Under the pieces are notes generated by a model. It was not told the origin of the DNA. It saw nothing but the letters and a program-made list of their open reading frames with translations, and searched no databases. Position numbers and translations under genes: made by a program. From Dactylonectria macrodidyma (taxonomy: Eukaryota > Ascomycota > Sordariomycetes > Hypocreales > Nectriaceae), in NCBI GenBank assembly GCA_020744425.1, contig JAGMUV010000027.1, forward strand, positions 372,001 to 436,000: 64,000 bases of DNA, given 5' to 3'. Of this stretch, positions 41,330 to 53,278 are shown piece after piece. The first letter of the stretch is position 1. Each line of letters starts with the position of its first letter.

Positions 41330-41906
41330 ATCGACTGCGTGCCCGGTACGCGCTTTACCAAGTCAAAGACCGGCTTCAGCAACCGAGATATCGCATTCGA
41401 GTGGCTTCACCACTTCAACATTGAGTCTTGGAAAGCTTCGGCCAAGGCACAGAAGACCGGGTTATCTCTAGAGGAGTGGTTTGGCTGTGATGAGTGGTTG
41501 CGAGAGCCTGGAGGGCCTCATAATATAAGCAGCCACCTAAGTCTCGGCCGGCCAACGAGAGAATTTATCGACTTCTTATTATCGACGGCTTCACCGGTCA
41601 TACTGCCTTCCAGTTCGTCAACTATTGTATCATGTTCGACATCGTGTTTTGTACCTTGCCTCCGCATTCCACTCATATCCTTCAACCTCTCGATGTGGGT
41701 GTTTTTCAATTTTTGAAAAATGCACACCAAAAAGCTCTTCGTCAGTCGATAAGAGAGGGCAACTTGGCCTTCACACGACTTGCCTTTGCCGCTGCTTTTC
41801 ACGAATTTTACTACGAAGGCTTCTTAGCTGCTCATATCATGAGAGGGTTCGAGAAAAGCGGTATCTATCCTATCACCTCTAAACCTGCGATCACATATAT
41901 CCATTA
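41330..41906 (+). pseudogene. Pogo/Tigger-type transposase fragment
   Basis: Two frames carry successive parts of a DDE_1 transposase: FSNRDIAFEWLHHFNIES, then after a frameshift near 41560 RLLIIDGFTGHTAFQFV and TLPPHSTHILQPLDVGVFQ. The N-terminal DNA-binding half is absent, and the fragment begins right at the foldback element. The remainder to about 42138 is out-of-frame C-terminal coding. It is a different family from the intact pogo at 24702. Dead. Confidence 0.75.
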
Positions 41907-42195
41907 AAAGCAGCTCAAATCACGCACGCCGGTCGAGCCCGCCTATGCCGACCTCTTGCCCAAGGAAACACGATTCCAACAAGCTGAAGATTCTCTCGCC
42001 GCCGTGCTTGAGAAATACGGTGACGTTATGAGCTCGCCACTTCATCACGCCCTCGCCTCCGGCAACTCTTGCGCTCGGTCTACCGTTTATCTCTCATCAA
42101 AGACGCATCTTCTATCGATTTCGCACTTTCACTCATGAAGTTAGTTCTATTTGGAGTCATCATCTATATGAATGCCCCTTAGGAGCATAACATAA

Positions 42196-44181
42196 TTAAC
42201 ACCAGCTTGACCCTAGGGGAGTTATCGAAACCGTATCAAACGATGCAGTCCCGCCATAAACGTGTATCTGGATATCTTTAGATTCCTGATACCTTGGCCA
42301 AACCGTCGCCGTCATGACGGTTCCATCGCCTGCGAAGATCTCCAAGCTTGAACGATCAATGAACAAGTCGAGACTTAACTCCTTCAATGATCCTGGAATA
42401 ACTGCCCGCCATGTTCCTGCCTGACCGTACCCTGCATTGGTGGTGTCGAGAACGAGAGTTTGATTGCTGACAACGTACGTGAGAAGTACTGATTCTGCTG
42501 TCGAGCCGAACAGAACAACGGTAAAATTTTGTGCGGTTGTTGAGCTGATATCCACAGCAATCTGAAGTCGAGCAGGTCCGTGGGCTCCGAGACCGATCGT
42601 ACCAGTAACACTCTTTGGTCCCAGTTTCCGCGGCTTTCCGTTTGATAAGCTCGCCATCTCATCGATGGGCTTGCAGCCGAGGCCGCCATCTGCACGAATG
42701 AAAAGCTCACGTGTGATGGACTGCTGCCCCGCCCAGCCATTGACACGGCTTGGCCATTTCGGGGTGGCCCAATTACCCATCCATGTGATGGCAAGGTTGC
42801 GGCCGGATGCATCCTTGTACCACTGCATCGCATAGCTATCCGGGCCAGCGTCGACAAGATCGACCTTCTCACTGATGAAACTGGAGCCGTTGTAGGTACC
42901 AACTTCGTACCACCCAAGGCCATCTCCTCCGTAGAATAACACCCACTTGTCATCGAGAGGGAAGAAGTTCGGGCACTCCCACATCGTTCCGGTGCTGCCG
43001 TTGCCCTTGTATAGAACACCGATATATGACCAGTTCAGGAGATTTTCCGTGCGGTAGAGATGGACCTTCCCGCCAGTCGAGTCCCCGGAGCCGACCACCA
43101 TCTTCCAGCTATCATCCGTTGGGTCCCAGAAAACCTTAGGATCGCGGAAGCCGCTCGAGGATCCTGAGGGAGGCTCTCCAACAATTGGATTATGTGGATG
43201 CAGAGGGAAGTTTAAGCCGTCCGTGCTGGCAGCCGTCGAGATGATTTCTGGGATTTCGTCAGGATGGAGAGCCGTGTCCGTCATATCAGTAAAGATCAGT
43301 CGTAGTGCTCCACCAGCGGCGTCGTCACGGACCGCGCCGCCTGTCCAACGGCCAGAGGTGTCGCTGGGATTATTTGGATACGGGGGGTACAGAGCCACAG
43401 GCAGCTCACGCCAGTGTTCTGCATCGGTACTCTCCGCGTGGGACCAATGCATGGGACCCCATAGTGGTTCCGCGGGGTTGAACTGACTGAATAAGTGATG
43501 AACACCATTCCATTGGATCAGACCCGCCGGATCGTTGATCCAGCCTTGGTATGGGGTGTAATGGAACTGTGGACGGAGAGGATCGGCAGCAAACAGGGAA
43601 CATGCTCGTGCACTGCCTGCCAGCGGCTGGTTAGACTGGCCCAGCACATTGAACGTGAGCCCGTTGTCCACAAGGGCATCGCAGCCTGTGCGAACATCAT
43701 CGAGATTGATATGACCATATCCGTCGGTGGTGTTGTCGAACACAAGGAGATGGACCATCTGCCCGGCCCACCGGCTGGTGTCCCATATGATTCGAATCAG
43801 GGCTTCGTCATTTTGTCCCGTTTGTTTAACGAGGATTTGTCCATCGCTCTCGCGCACCAAGCCAACGTAGAGGTTATCTTGGTCGTACCCGCCCCCAATC
43901 AGGAAGCTCATGACTGAGCTTGCTCGAAACGGGCTTGACTTCAGCTGACCCACGCCAGCGTCATTTGACTGAGCATAGCCCCATAGAAAGAAACGGCCAG
44001 CTTGGCCGAATGGCCCGTCCTGATATGACGTTGTGTTGCTGACAGAGGCATTCCCGAAGGCATCTCCGCTAACAATCTCCCAGCCATCCAGCGTGCCAGT
44101 CTCGAAGCCTGGATTGACTGGGCCGGGATAAGTTTGACTGTGGCATCCGCCTGAAGAGGGAACAATCGTGCCAAGAGCCAC
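42196..44181 (-). pseudogene. GH32 glycoside hydrolase (invertase/inulinase/levanase type), start lost
   Basis: An open frame of about 660 codons with a jelly-roll-like N-terminal module (about residues 20-170, NPGFETGTLDGW) and the GH32 beta-propeller: WINDPAG (nucleophile D217), FRDPKVF (346-348) and WECPNFF (acid/base E402), counted from codon 44181. The C-terminal beta-sandwich DRSSLEIFAGDG is present. Every catalytic residue is intact, yet no in-frame ATG exists: the frame begins LGTIVPSSGG, which looks like the tail of a signal peptide, and continues upstream antisense through an ankyrin scrap to a stop. The gene has therefore lost its start and most of its signal peptide. Family role: secreted hydrolysis of sucrose or fructans. 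An upstream exon providing the start is possible but not seen. Confidence 0.8.
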
Positions 44182-44184
44182 AGG

Positions 44185-44299
44185 CTGCTGCTCGAGAAGG
44201 GCGCCGACATCGAGGCCAAGGACGAAGGTGGTCAGACGCCGCTATCATTGGCGGACGGGGCGTGATGCCAGCGTCAAGCTGCTTCAACGAAAATCTTGA
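44185..44299 (+). pseudogene. Ankyrin-repeat gene fragment
   Basis: The plus strand encodes LLLEKGADIEAKDEGGQTPL, a textbook ankyrin repeat, followed by a stop at 44263. A one-base shift restores DASVKLLQRKS to a second stop at 44299. It abuts the decapitated GH32 gene, marking a rearrangement breakpoint at about 44181. Confidence 0.7.
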
Positions 44300-45471
44300 G
44301 CGCAAGACCATACTCTTCCACCCTTTCGGAAGATAGTACTTGCATAGCCTGTTCTAAGTAATAATAGCCTTCAATACCTTGATCTTGCCTTCCCGGACCT
44401 ATTCTTACTATGGATGGCGAAGCAGTGCTTACTCCCTTCCCTACTTTATGTCAGAATATCTGGGCTTGGACCTGGTAGCTATGGCAGTTATACACACACA
44501 GTCTAATTTTTAATAACTTTGTTAGAGGTGGGTTGAAGGGGTCCAGGTTCATTTATAGCTGTGATCTCTTATTAGTTTCATGTATGCGGTGTTACCGCCT
44601 AGGGATGGACACATGTATAATACAAATATGTATTATACTGCATTAAATTATAAGGATGCAGCATTTTATTGCCACATAACTACTTATCTGTAGTTGGGCT
44701 GCCTCATTCACCAGCCTGTCGTCAGAATTTCCCGGAGAGTAATCGCAACAAAATGGAGACCGCAATTGCTTGGCTACACGCCACGTCCCGCCTGCAGCAT
44801 CGTCCAAGTTGAGAGCAGACTTACGACTGCCTCGCGAGCGTCCTTCCCCGCTCTACTATCTACAACGGCCATACTCTGTCGTCAGCCGTGTACCGACCGC
44901 CAGACGCGCGAGGCCACGACAAACCGAGCTCGGTTCTGTTCCACGGTAGTACCCAAACGGTGTTCCTGGGGCTTGCTAACCGTAACAACGAGCACCAATT
45001 GTTTGTGTGTCTAGCACAGACCAGTCATACAATAAGTTGGCAGTTGATTGCGTTCCAACTTTGCCCACCGCCTTTGTTCTCAATCCCTATTCCATTGACC
45101 ATCTTCTCTAGTCCCGTGCAGAGAGAAAGTCCCTATGAGGGCAAAGAGAGAAGAAGCTCTGGTAGTCTTCGGGAAGAAAACAAAGTACCATTGACTGAGG
45201 GAACCGCAGTATGGCATAACAGAGAAGCAATACTGGAAGGAATGTACTTATTATGTCAAACATGCCATTCTTCCACGTTCCTAATGATTACATTCGCTAG
45301 TTAATGATGTAAAACCAAAGGAGGTCTGACGTCATATAAGATTATCGAACCATCTCGACGTAAGTAAGACGGTAATTTAAACAATTACACGCTCTCCCAA
45401 AGAAAGAGATTAAATAAAAACGTATAGAACGGAGGATTGACTGATGGATTAGTACACTGACTGACAGGTTA
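44300..45471. other. Intergenic, no recognisable gene
   Basis: Short ORFs only. One plus-strand stretch (about 44840-45020) reads YNGHTLSSAVYRPPDARGH in one frame and might be a degraded coding fragment, but I cannot name it. Confidence 0.3.
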
Positions 45472-48085
45472 CTACAGCACACTAGTGAACCGGAATAGTA
45501 AGACCCGTCCCGAGCTACAGCCGAGAGCGACAGTCGATGCCGCGATCGCTGACGTCACTGGACGATACTTTGACGGGCGCCAGAGCAGGTTCCGACCTTG
45601 ATACGTGATCCATACGCCATCGGCACTGATGCCATAGCCTTGACGTTGGCATGAGTGATGCAGAGGACCGGATGTGGGCAGTGCAGCGGGTGGCGAGGGT
45701 GAGGGCACGCTCAGGTCGAAAGTACCAGCATCCGTAAGAAGACGAGCGCCAGTCTCGTCGAAACGGATCGTATCGAGTCTCCTGCCTACATCAAGCGTCG
45801 CCTGACAGTGGCCCGTCGTGGCATCCCAGACCTTGATGCTCTTGTCGGATGACGCCGATGCGATGCGCTGGCCATCGGGCGAGAAGGCCACCGAGTGAAC
45901 CCCACTGCTATGGCCCTCGAACGTCTCCTCGCAGTGGCCCGTCCTGGCATCCCAGACCTTGACGGTCATGTCCAATGACGCCGACGCGAGACGCTGGCCA
46001 TCGGGCGAAAAGGCCACCAAGTGAACCCCATTGCTATGGCCCTCGAGCGTCGCCTGGCAGTGGCCCGTCGCAGCATCCCAGACCTTGACGCTCTTGTCGG
46101 ATGACGCCGATGCGAGACGCTCGCCATTGGGAGAGAAGGCCACCGAGTGAACCCCATGGCCATGGCCCTCGAGCGTCGCCAGACATGCATCCCAATCCTC
46201 TGCTATAGCCGGTTTAGTGATAATCCAATTTGGCTCTTCCCCTTTGAACAGTTTTCTCGTTATGCTCTGCCTAGGACTGAATATAAGTGCTGACGTATAT
46301 GCCTGAAGAGGTGCATTTCCTATCGCCCACCCGTGTGATAGGATGAATCGGCGTGCATCTCGAACGAGGTCGAATAAACGGGAACTGTCGGACCGTTCCT
46401 AGTAGAGACACTAATCAGCACATCCGTTCCATACGATGATAAGCCAATGCGCGTACTAGCAATATTTTGAGCTTTGCTATTGCAGCCACTCCTCCCGGCA
46501 TGCCTCGGAGAAGACCGAGCGCCTCGAGCCAGTATAGGTACTTTTTGCAGAGAAACTGATGGACTGTGCCTTCATCGTGGAGGTCATCGATAGACGTCGA
46601 AGTCTTGTGCGAGATGGCATCGCTTAGGTGGTCAACCCAGTAGATGCATGAGTACCGTGCCGGGGCTAACGGGTCTGGGTCAGGCAGTTTGACTTTGTCG
46701 ATGGGAAATCCAGGGGCGCATAAGCCGTACATGTCGCGTAGCAGTGACTTGGACATCACCAGTAGCGATCTCGAGAAGATGGTATAGTGGCCCTCTTCCA
46801 TCCCAGAAGGGAAGATTTCACTGGATGCCGTTATAAGTAAAAAGTCCTTAGCAGACTGATGGACGAAGTAGATGGTACGGTCGCGAAGAGTCAGAAACGA
46901 TCCGCAAAGCCCTATGATCTCCACTAAAGAGTCGAGCTCATTGGAAATGTCCTCCAGAATTTCGACAAAATACGTGAGTTCGTGTAGGGTAATGGGTTGA
47001 TAGACAATTGTCAAGAGGGCAAGTATGCCCATGCACAGGTCAGAATTGTCCGAATTGCGAATTTGCTCCATCATTCGCTTGTAAAGCGAATCAAGTCCAG
47101 GAGGAAAGGTCTCTAACTTAGCGAGAGTGTTCCATCGTGGGACTTTCTCAAGATCTTGGCAGACCAAGGCCACCCAGAGGAACGTGTCGTTTGCATTTGA
47201 GGATAAGTGATGCTGAACAGCATCTCGTGTTTTATCGTCGTATCTTTTCAGCCGCGCCAATTGATCCACCTTGTGCCTGATGTATATGCTGACAGCAGCG
47301 GAGATGGACTTTTCGTTTAGCTGGAGACACAACCTAACTTTCTGTTCTGCTGTTTCCAGCTGCTCCTCGATGTTCGGCCAGTTGCGACTGGAGACGATCC
47401 ACTTGACACAAGGAGATTTAGATGACTTCTCGACAATTAAGTCGAGAAGTTCCGGCAGATTCGCTACGCATTCGTCGACCGCGTCGATGATCAAGAAGGT
47501 GCTCTTTAAGTTCGGATCTTGCAGAATGTTTGCAAAGATCTCGGCCAAGGCCACCCAGGCATTCACGTCCTCGAAGAGGCCTTTGCCCGCGTGGTCATAC
47601 TTTTTCCGTACGTGCGGGATGAGCGATGGCTGCTGGGCGACAATGAGGTAGATGAGGCCGCGCAGCACAGCCGTTGCGTTGTTGATGCGTGAGTCGGTGC
47701 CCTGGCAGAAGAAGTAGGACAACAGGTTCGTGGTCTCCTTCTTTAACTCGTTGATAATGCCGCAGAGCAACATGGTCTTGCCCTTGCCAGGATCGCCCTT
47801 AATCCAGAGCAGCCGGCTCTGTTCGTCGTTGCGCCATTGCTGGAAATCGGCGTTGTTGAGAATCCAGCAGTACGAGTCTTCTAGCAGGCCGCCCTTGGTC
47901 TGCTCGATGCGCGTCTTGTCGTCGCGGGGATCGGTCGATCACAAGTCTGCCAGGCAGCGGTCTTCTGTTCCGTAGATGTTGTTACCGACGTGAATGCGAG
48001 CATCTCCGTCGGTGGTGATAGTGTCGACTGTATTCGAAATGGTGCTCATCTCTGAGACCCGAGCAAAATGCTCCGGGAACTGCAT
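45472..48085 (-). pseudogene. NACHT-WD40 NLR-like protein, inactivated
   Basis: Read from 48085 (MQFPEHFARVSEMSTISN). A TGA at 47939-47941 breaks CLADLxSTDPRDDKTRIEQ. Then come the P-loop GDPGKGKT, Walker B-like TFLIIDAVDEC and typical NACHT downstream motifs (KDFL, FVHQSAKDFLL). At about 46400 the frame shifts from ...AYHRMERMC to ...SDSSRLFDLVRDARRFILSHG. Three WD40 units of exactly 42 aa follow (CxATLEGHxxGVHSVAFSP...), then a decayed fourth unit and a stop at 45472. Family role: fungal STAND/NLR proteins in non-self recognition and heterokaryon incompatibility. The N-terminal effector domain is gone because transposon B lies just upstream (48138). Dead as it stands. Confidence 0.85.
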
Positions 48086-48137
48086 AACGATTAGAACTCA
48101 GATGGAGCGATCCACTTTAGTACTGACATGGGGCAGG

Positions 48138-48174
48138 TACGGAAGGCCACAAGGGGCAGAGTTCCAAAATTCAA
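48138..48174 (+). repeat. Left inverted end of transposon B
   Basis: It starts TACGGAAGGCCACAAG. The reverse complement is at 56309-56345 with a single mismatch over 37 bp, after which similarity becomes patchy (TTTTTGAATT-like). Confidence 0.82.
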
Positions 48175-48248
48175 TTTTGAAGATTTTTGAATTGGGTCAC
48201 CCCCCCCCTTCCCCCGGGCGGACCCCCGTACAGCCCCGTTTCTAGGAT

Positions 48249-48256
48249 TATTTTAC
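48249..48256. repeat. Target duplication of the MULE (left)
   Basis: TATTTTAC, repeated at 51853-51860 directly outside the MULE ends. Confidence 0.85.
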
Positions 48257-51200
48257 GGCAATTGCTAGGGGCGCCGCACCGTTTTGCTACGGACGCCGCA
48301 TCCTTAGGCGTGCCGCACTTTTAGCGCTTCTCATTGGTCCAAAAACCTTCTGTTAGTGCATTCTCTACGTACCAGAATTCTGCCGCGTTCTTGCCAGCTG
48401 GCCACCAAAAGTTCCGACCCGTCGTCAATTCGCTTCGCGTTGCAGTATCAAGGCCGCCGACATCGCGATTGTCCTACCTCGAGGAGTACAATACACTTCA
48501 CAGCTTCGCAATGCCTTCACCAAATGCAAATTCCGCCAATATAAGCCGTCGCAGAAGTCCAATTAGCCCTACCAGTCACTCTAGTCAAGTACAATCTCGG
48601 CCTTTGTCCAGCAACTCGGACCAGTCATCAAATAGTTCAATCGCTGGCCCCGATACACGTCAATATGATACGGAAGGCGTGGGAGGTGTCTCTGCAGGAT
48701 GGCTCGATCGGTATTTTTCCTCCCTGCCTGGACCTCACGATTTGATCGGCAAAGATATACCAGGTATCCAGTGGCGGGGATCAGACATCTACCTTCGAAA
48801 CAATTATCGCACCTCCAAGTATCGACCAAGCCAGCAGTTACAACATGTTGATACACTGATGCCAGACCCGGCCAAGACAATACGGGAAAGGCAGCATACT
48901 GGTCCACAGAGCCAAGACAAGCGTATAATGCAGGCTCTGGCGAAAATGACTGTTCTCCCGACTGCTCTAACCTTGGCTCGCCAACTCAAAGGAACAGACC
49001 GACACCTCGCCTCTGCACTTGCCTTAGCTCACGAAAAGGTACTTGCCATAACTGAAGAAAGGCATCAACTGCAAGCACGAGCGAGTGTTTCAGGGCCGGC
49101 CACAAACTCTGTCCAAGCCTCTTTGCCTCCAAACGGGCCTACCCAAGCCCGGGAGCAGTCTGAACAGCACGAATTGTCCGATGCCAGCTCAGGATCCGAC
49201 GCTGTGGAACCAATCCCCAACCCATCAATTCCTGGCGATCCAGCTCCGTCAGTTGACACCCTTTTCACTCGGGTAAACAATTTTGCGAAGACCCATGGCT
49301 TTGGTGTTGTCAAGGCTCATGGTATGATTCGACCTGGACAACGAAGTCAGTATGTCTTCCAATGTGATCGACATGGGACTCCACGGCCGGGGAGGGGTGC
49401 TGGCCTTCGGAAACGAAAATCTCGAAAGTCGGGGTGTCTGTAGAAGGTTGTTGCCGAGGCCTTGCCAGAGAACGACTTCCAGTGGACTCTGCAGCACTTC
49501 CCAAATGTGAAAAACCACCAACACAACCATAAGCCTAGTACTGATGCCGCTGCCCACCCTATCCATCGGCGACTTACTAGTCCTATAAAGGCGACCATTC
49601 AGTCTACCAGTCGACGGGTTGGCATTCGTGCGCGAGACATTGGTAGTATCGTCAGAGATCACTTCCCGAATTCGGTTTACATCGCGAAGGACATTTATAA
49701 CGCTAAAGCCCGGATTAGCAGAGAGACTTTGGGTAATTACAATTCTACAGCTGCATTGATCAAGCTGTTTGACGAGGAGGAGATCCCTTACATTGCCGAG
49801 TGGGCCAGAGACGAACCTGACCGCCTTGTGGGGTTAGTATGGACGTATCCCTATTGCCTCCGGATGTGGAAGCGATTCTCCGAGATTATTAGTTTCGACA
49901 ACACATATAACACGAACCGCTTTAAGTTGCCCCTCTTCCAAGTTACTGGCCAGACCTGCTTAGGTACTGTCTTTAACGCCGCATTCGGGCTGATCGACAA
50001 TGAGAGGCTTGAAGGATTCCAGTTCCTAGCGAAGGGTGTACGCACGCTCCTCGACCGAGACAGCATCCGATCCCCCGACGTTGTCATTACCGACTTTGAC
50101 GGCCAAATGAAGAAGGCATTAGGGGTTGAGTTTCCAAACGCCCAACAGCAGATTTGCATCCACCACATCAACTCCAATGTAATGCTACAGTCCAAACGGA
50201 AGTGGGTCTATACCACAAAGGACAGCAGTACTGGCGAAGAGAGCAGTTCGGATGAGCCTGATGCTACCCTTAACCAACGTGATCGACAGGCAGTACAAGC
50301 ATCTGAAAGACAAGAGGAGCCAAGCACTCGAGACAACTTGTCTCAGCCTATAACCCACGATTACGACGGACTGCTTATGCTGTAGAGGCTGGTGGTGTTT
50401 GCCGAGACGGAAGAGGATCATGAGAAGGCCTGGGAATACCTCTGTACGCAATTCGGTGACCAGAGAGCGATCCTCGCGTATCTGTATGGTACATACATGC
50501 CTGTGAGAGCGCAGTGGGCCCGCTGCTTCATTCGGAAGTACCGCAACTTCGGCATTCGAGTGACCTCTGGTACAGAGGCCAGCAACAACAATGTCAAGAG
50601 CTATCTCTTGAATGGAATGAGCCATTTGTACCGGCTTTTCGAGGCAATCCAGGGTATGCTAGAAGACCAGGAGAGGGAATTTAGTCAAGCTTGTGCCCAG
50701 GACGAGGTGTTAACGGCGCGAGAGCACTTGGGGCGCGGCTCGGAGTATCTGGGCGAGCTTCCTCAGGTAGTGTCTCAGAAGGCACTTTCTTTGATCACCA
50801 GGGAGCACCGCAAGGCACTGAAAGGCATCCCAAGCCCGGCAAATCCGTGGCCGGATGCCATTGGAACGTGCAACGACGATTGCAATGTGTCTATCGAGCT
50901 TGGTATCCCTTGTTATCATACAATCTCTGGGAAGCTTATGACCGCGACACCTCTGACTAAGTGGGATATCCATCCGCGGTGGCATCTACGAGAGCCTGTA
51001 AGCCGAGACGTATACCGCCGAATCTTAGACCCAAAGATCGCTACCAATCTTCGTGGACGGCCAAAAAATAACCCCCAGCCTATACCCGCGAGTATGGCGG
51101 TTGGGGCTAGCAGTGAAACCCATGGCCGCCAGGGTTCAGACAGCCAGCCACAAAATAGTCAGCCAAGCCAGGGAAGGACATTACCTCTCGGGCCTGGGAA

Positions 51201-51852
51201 TACTACCGGAATACGGGCATGTGGGCGCAGGACTCAGCCAAGCGTACGGAGGCAGCGATCTCAATGGGAGCTATCGCGTGATGAGGAGACAATGTTTTCT
51301 GTCCAAACAAGATTTGCAGCAACTGAAGTTGCTACGCGTGCTCCTAGCACATGCAGCAAATGCCATACGGTTGGCCATACAAGGACTTCAAAGGCATGCC
51401 CTTTAAGGTACTCAGAATTAGAGAATTGAAAGAGATTTTGAGGAACAAGGGGCCTTGTACTCCATCGAAAGGCAGAAGGAATAGTGTATTGTAGTGAAAC
51501 TGCAACGCAGCAAAAGAATAATAGTCAAGTGGTTCATCCGTAGAGGATTTGGGATAACACATCCCCCAGCCATTATACTTACCGTCTCCGGCCGTAGTCG
51601 CTAGGCCGTTTGCTTCTATTCTAGAGTTACTCCATGAAACAAAGGTGACAACGGCGGTAGTCCTGACAAAGTCGATGCAATTGGCCAATTGGCTCGCTGT
51701 TAAGGTGCGTTGAGGCGGACTGGCTTCACCGCCTTCTGGGGCTGATTGACGGGGCCGATAAGTTTTTTGGACCAATGAGAAGCGCTAAAAGTGCGGCACG
51801 CCTAAGGATGCGGCGTCCGTAGCAAAACGGTGCGGCGCCCCTAGCAATTGCC
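48257..51852 (+). mobile_element. Mutator-like element (MULE) with 89-bp perfect inverted ends
   Basis: Positions 48257-48345 and the reverse complement of 51764-51852 are identical over 89 bp (GGCAATTGCTAGGGGCG...). TATTTTAC duplicates flank it. It encodes a fungal MULE transposase in one frame broken by two TAG codons. Perfect ends with a decayed gene suggest recent insertion of a copy that was then mutated by CpA-directed change. It is nested inside transposon B. Confidence 0.94.
48511..51429 (+). pseudogene. MULE transposase with two nonsense codons
   Basis: One frame of 973 codons from ATG 48511, with TAG at 49441-49443 and 50383-50385. Both sit where Gln is expected (GCLxKVVAEALPENDF, LMLxRLVVFAETEED). 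An N-terminal linker leads to a FAR1/FLYWCH-like DNA-binding region (VNNFAKTHGFGVVKAHG). The MULE domain has FDNTYNTNRFKLPLF, VITDFDGQMKKAL and IHHINSNV with the catalytic Glu probably in SGTEASNNN. A SWIM-type finger (GIPCYHTISG) and a terminal zinc knuckle (CSKCHTVGHTRTSKAC) follow. Both stops are CAG to TAG, i.e. CpA to TpA. Role: cut-and-paste transposition; this copy is inactive. Confidence 0.9.
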
Positions 51853-51860
51853 TATTTTAC
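51853..51860. repeat. Target duplication of the MULE (right)
   Basis: Second TATTTTAC, matching 48249-48256. Confidence 0.85.
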
Positions 51861-52033
51861 CTTACATGTGCTTAGTCATTCATCTAAATCACTGTCGCCC
51901 GGGTCACGTGCCCACGCGTAAATCTCTTCTACCTAACCACGCAGCACCCGTTGACAATCCCTCCTCCCCTCGCTGGCCCAATTCGATTCCGTACGCACAC
52001 TTTCTCACGCAATACGGCTTGGTACACGTCATC

Positions 52034-52839
52034 ATGGCGCCCCGAGGCAACCGCAACCGCCCCAAGACCAAGGAGACCCCTGCTGCTGCTGATACGGCTG
52101 CGATCGATGCCCTACGCGAGGATATGGGCGAGCGCGCATTCAACCTGCTGCCCAAGAAGGTCCTTGACGTTGAGACCTATACTTTCGCGTACAAGACCGA
52201 TAAGCCCGATAAAAACCCCGAGGTCACCATCTGGGCTTTGATGAACGCTTTGAAGGGCAGCACCACCAAGGGCCAGGAAGCTGTTGACTCTACCAAGGTA
52301 TGTCCTTATCTTAGGCCTGTACTAGCCTGGTTGATTACGTACTAACCCGTATTAGACCCCACGTCTGCTGGAGATCCGTAGCAAGAAGGACAAGAAGAAG
52401 CTCCGGGAGACCCCGTACGTGATGAACTTCAGCAGCGGCCAGAATTGCGACGCTATGCTGCGTCATCTGTACGGCGACGAACGGGAGGGTACGGACCGTT
52501 GCGACAAGTGTACGAAGAACAACGGGGCCCTCAAGGGATGCATTGTCGCTGAGGGGACCCCGGCCTGCGCCAATTGCGACTGGAACCGATCTGGCGCCGC
52601 CTGCTCCTTCACGAGTAAGTACGCTGCAATACGTTCTCATTTTCTATACTGATTGACCACAAGAGCGTGGTACCAAGCGCAAGGTTAGCGACGACGACGA
52701 CGACGACGATTCCGACAGTGATGATACGGACCCGTTCGAAGGCCTTGACCGCAAGACCTGCCAGAAGCTTGTGCAGATCTTCAAGGCGGCTACCAACCGC
52801 AAGAAGCACAAGAAAGGCACCTCTTCGAAGTCGGCTTAA
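52034..52839 (+). CDS. Transposon B gene 1: six-cysteine zinc-cluster protein
   Basis: Predicted 232 aa, exons 52034-52297, 52356-52614 and 52664-52839 with clean GT..AG introns. It starts MAPRGNRNRPKTK. The cysteines follow C-x2-C-x9-C-x8-C-x2-C-x8-C (CDKC, then ACANC), nearly the same pattern as the transposon A protein. A DDDDDDD acidic run and a basic Lys-rich tail (NRKKHKKG) follow. The rest of the two proteins shows little similarity. Inferred DNA-binding accessory protein of the transposon. It is on the same strand as the integrase here, unlike in A where it is divergent. Frames are intact. Confidence 0.75.
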
Positions 52840-53278
52840 GGTATTTGACCCAATACGTAAATGTACGAGCCTTTACTAACTCTTTTTTCTTTTTTTTTGC
52901 CCCGTAGTCCGCCTAGTCACTTCGCTCTTTTGAGTTGAAAAATTTCTTTTTGATTTACTAGGAAACGCAGAATACATTCGCGTATATTCGCGCACGAGGG
53001 CGTACGGTGAACTATGATACCCCTTTCTTAGCTAGAGTCTGAAATCAGGTTTTCTTGGATCCATGCTTTTGTGTTTCACTTAACTTATGACATTTGTTCA
53101 AAATCTTGTGGGTCTGACCAAGTGAGGCTAAACATATTGGGCATGACGCAATTTGGCGCCATACGATCACAAACGTAACACACACCTTTTTCCAAAATTA
53201 AATCGCGCAATCTCAACTCAGACTTCGTCTCTTTCCTTACGCCTACACTTGACTACGTACGGCAACATACGGTTCAAG

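Noticed and set aside
44694..45304. Possible gene between the GH32 and NLR loci
   Set aside because: Two overlapping frames without a recognisable domain, splice structure or convincing start.
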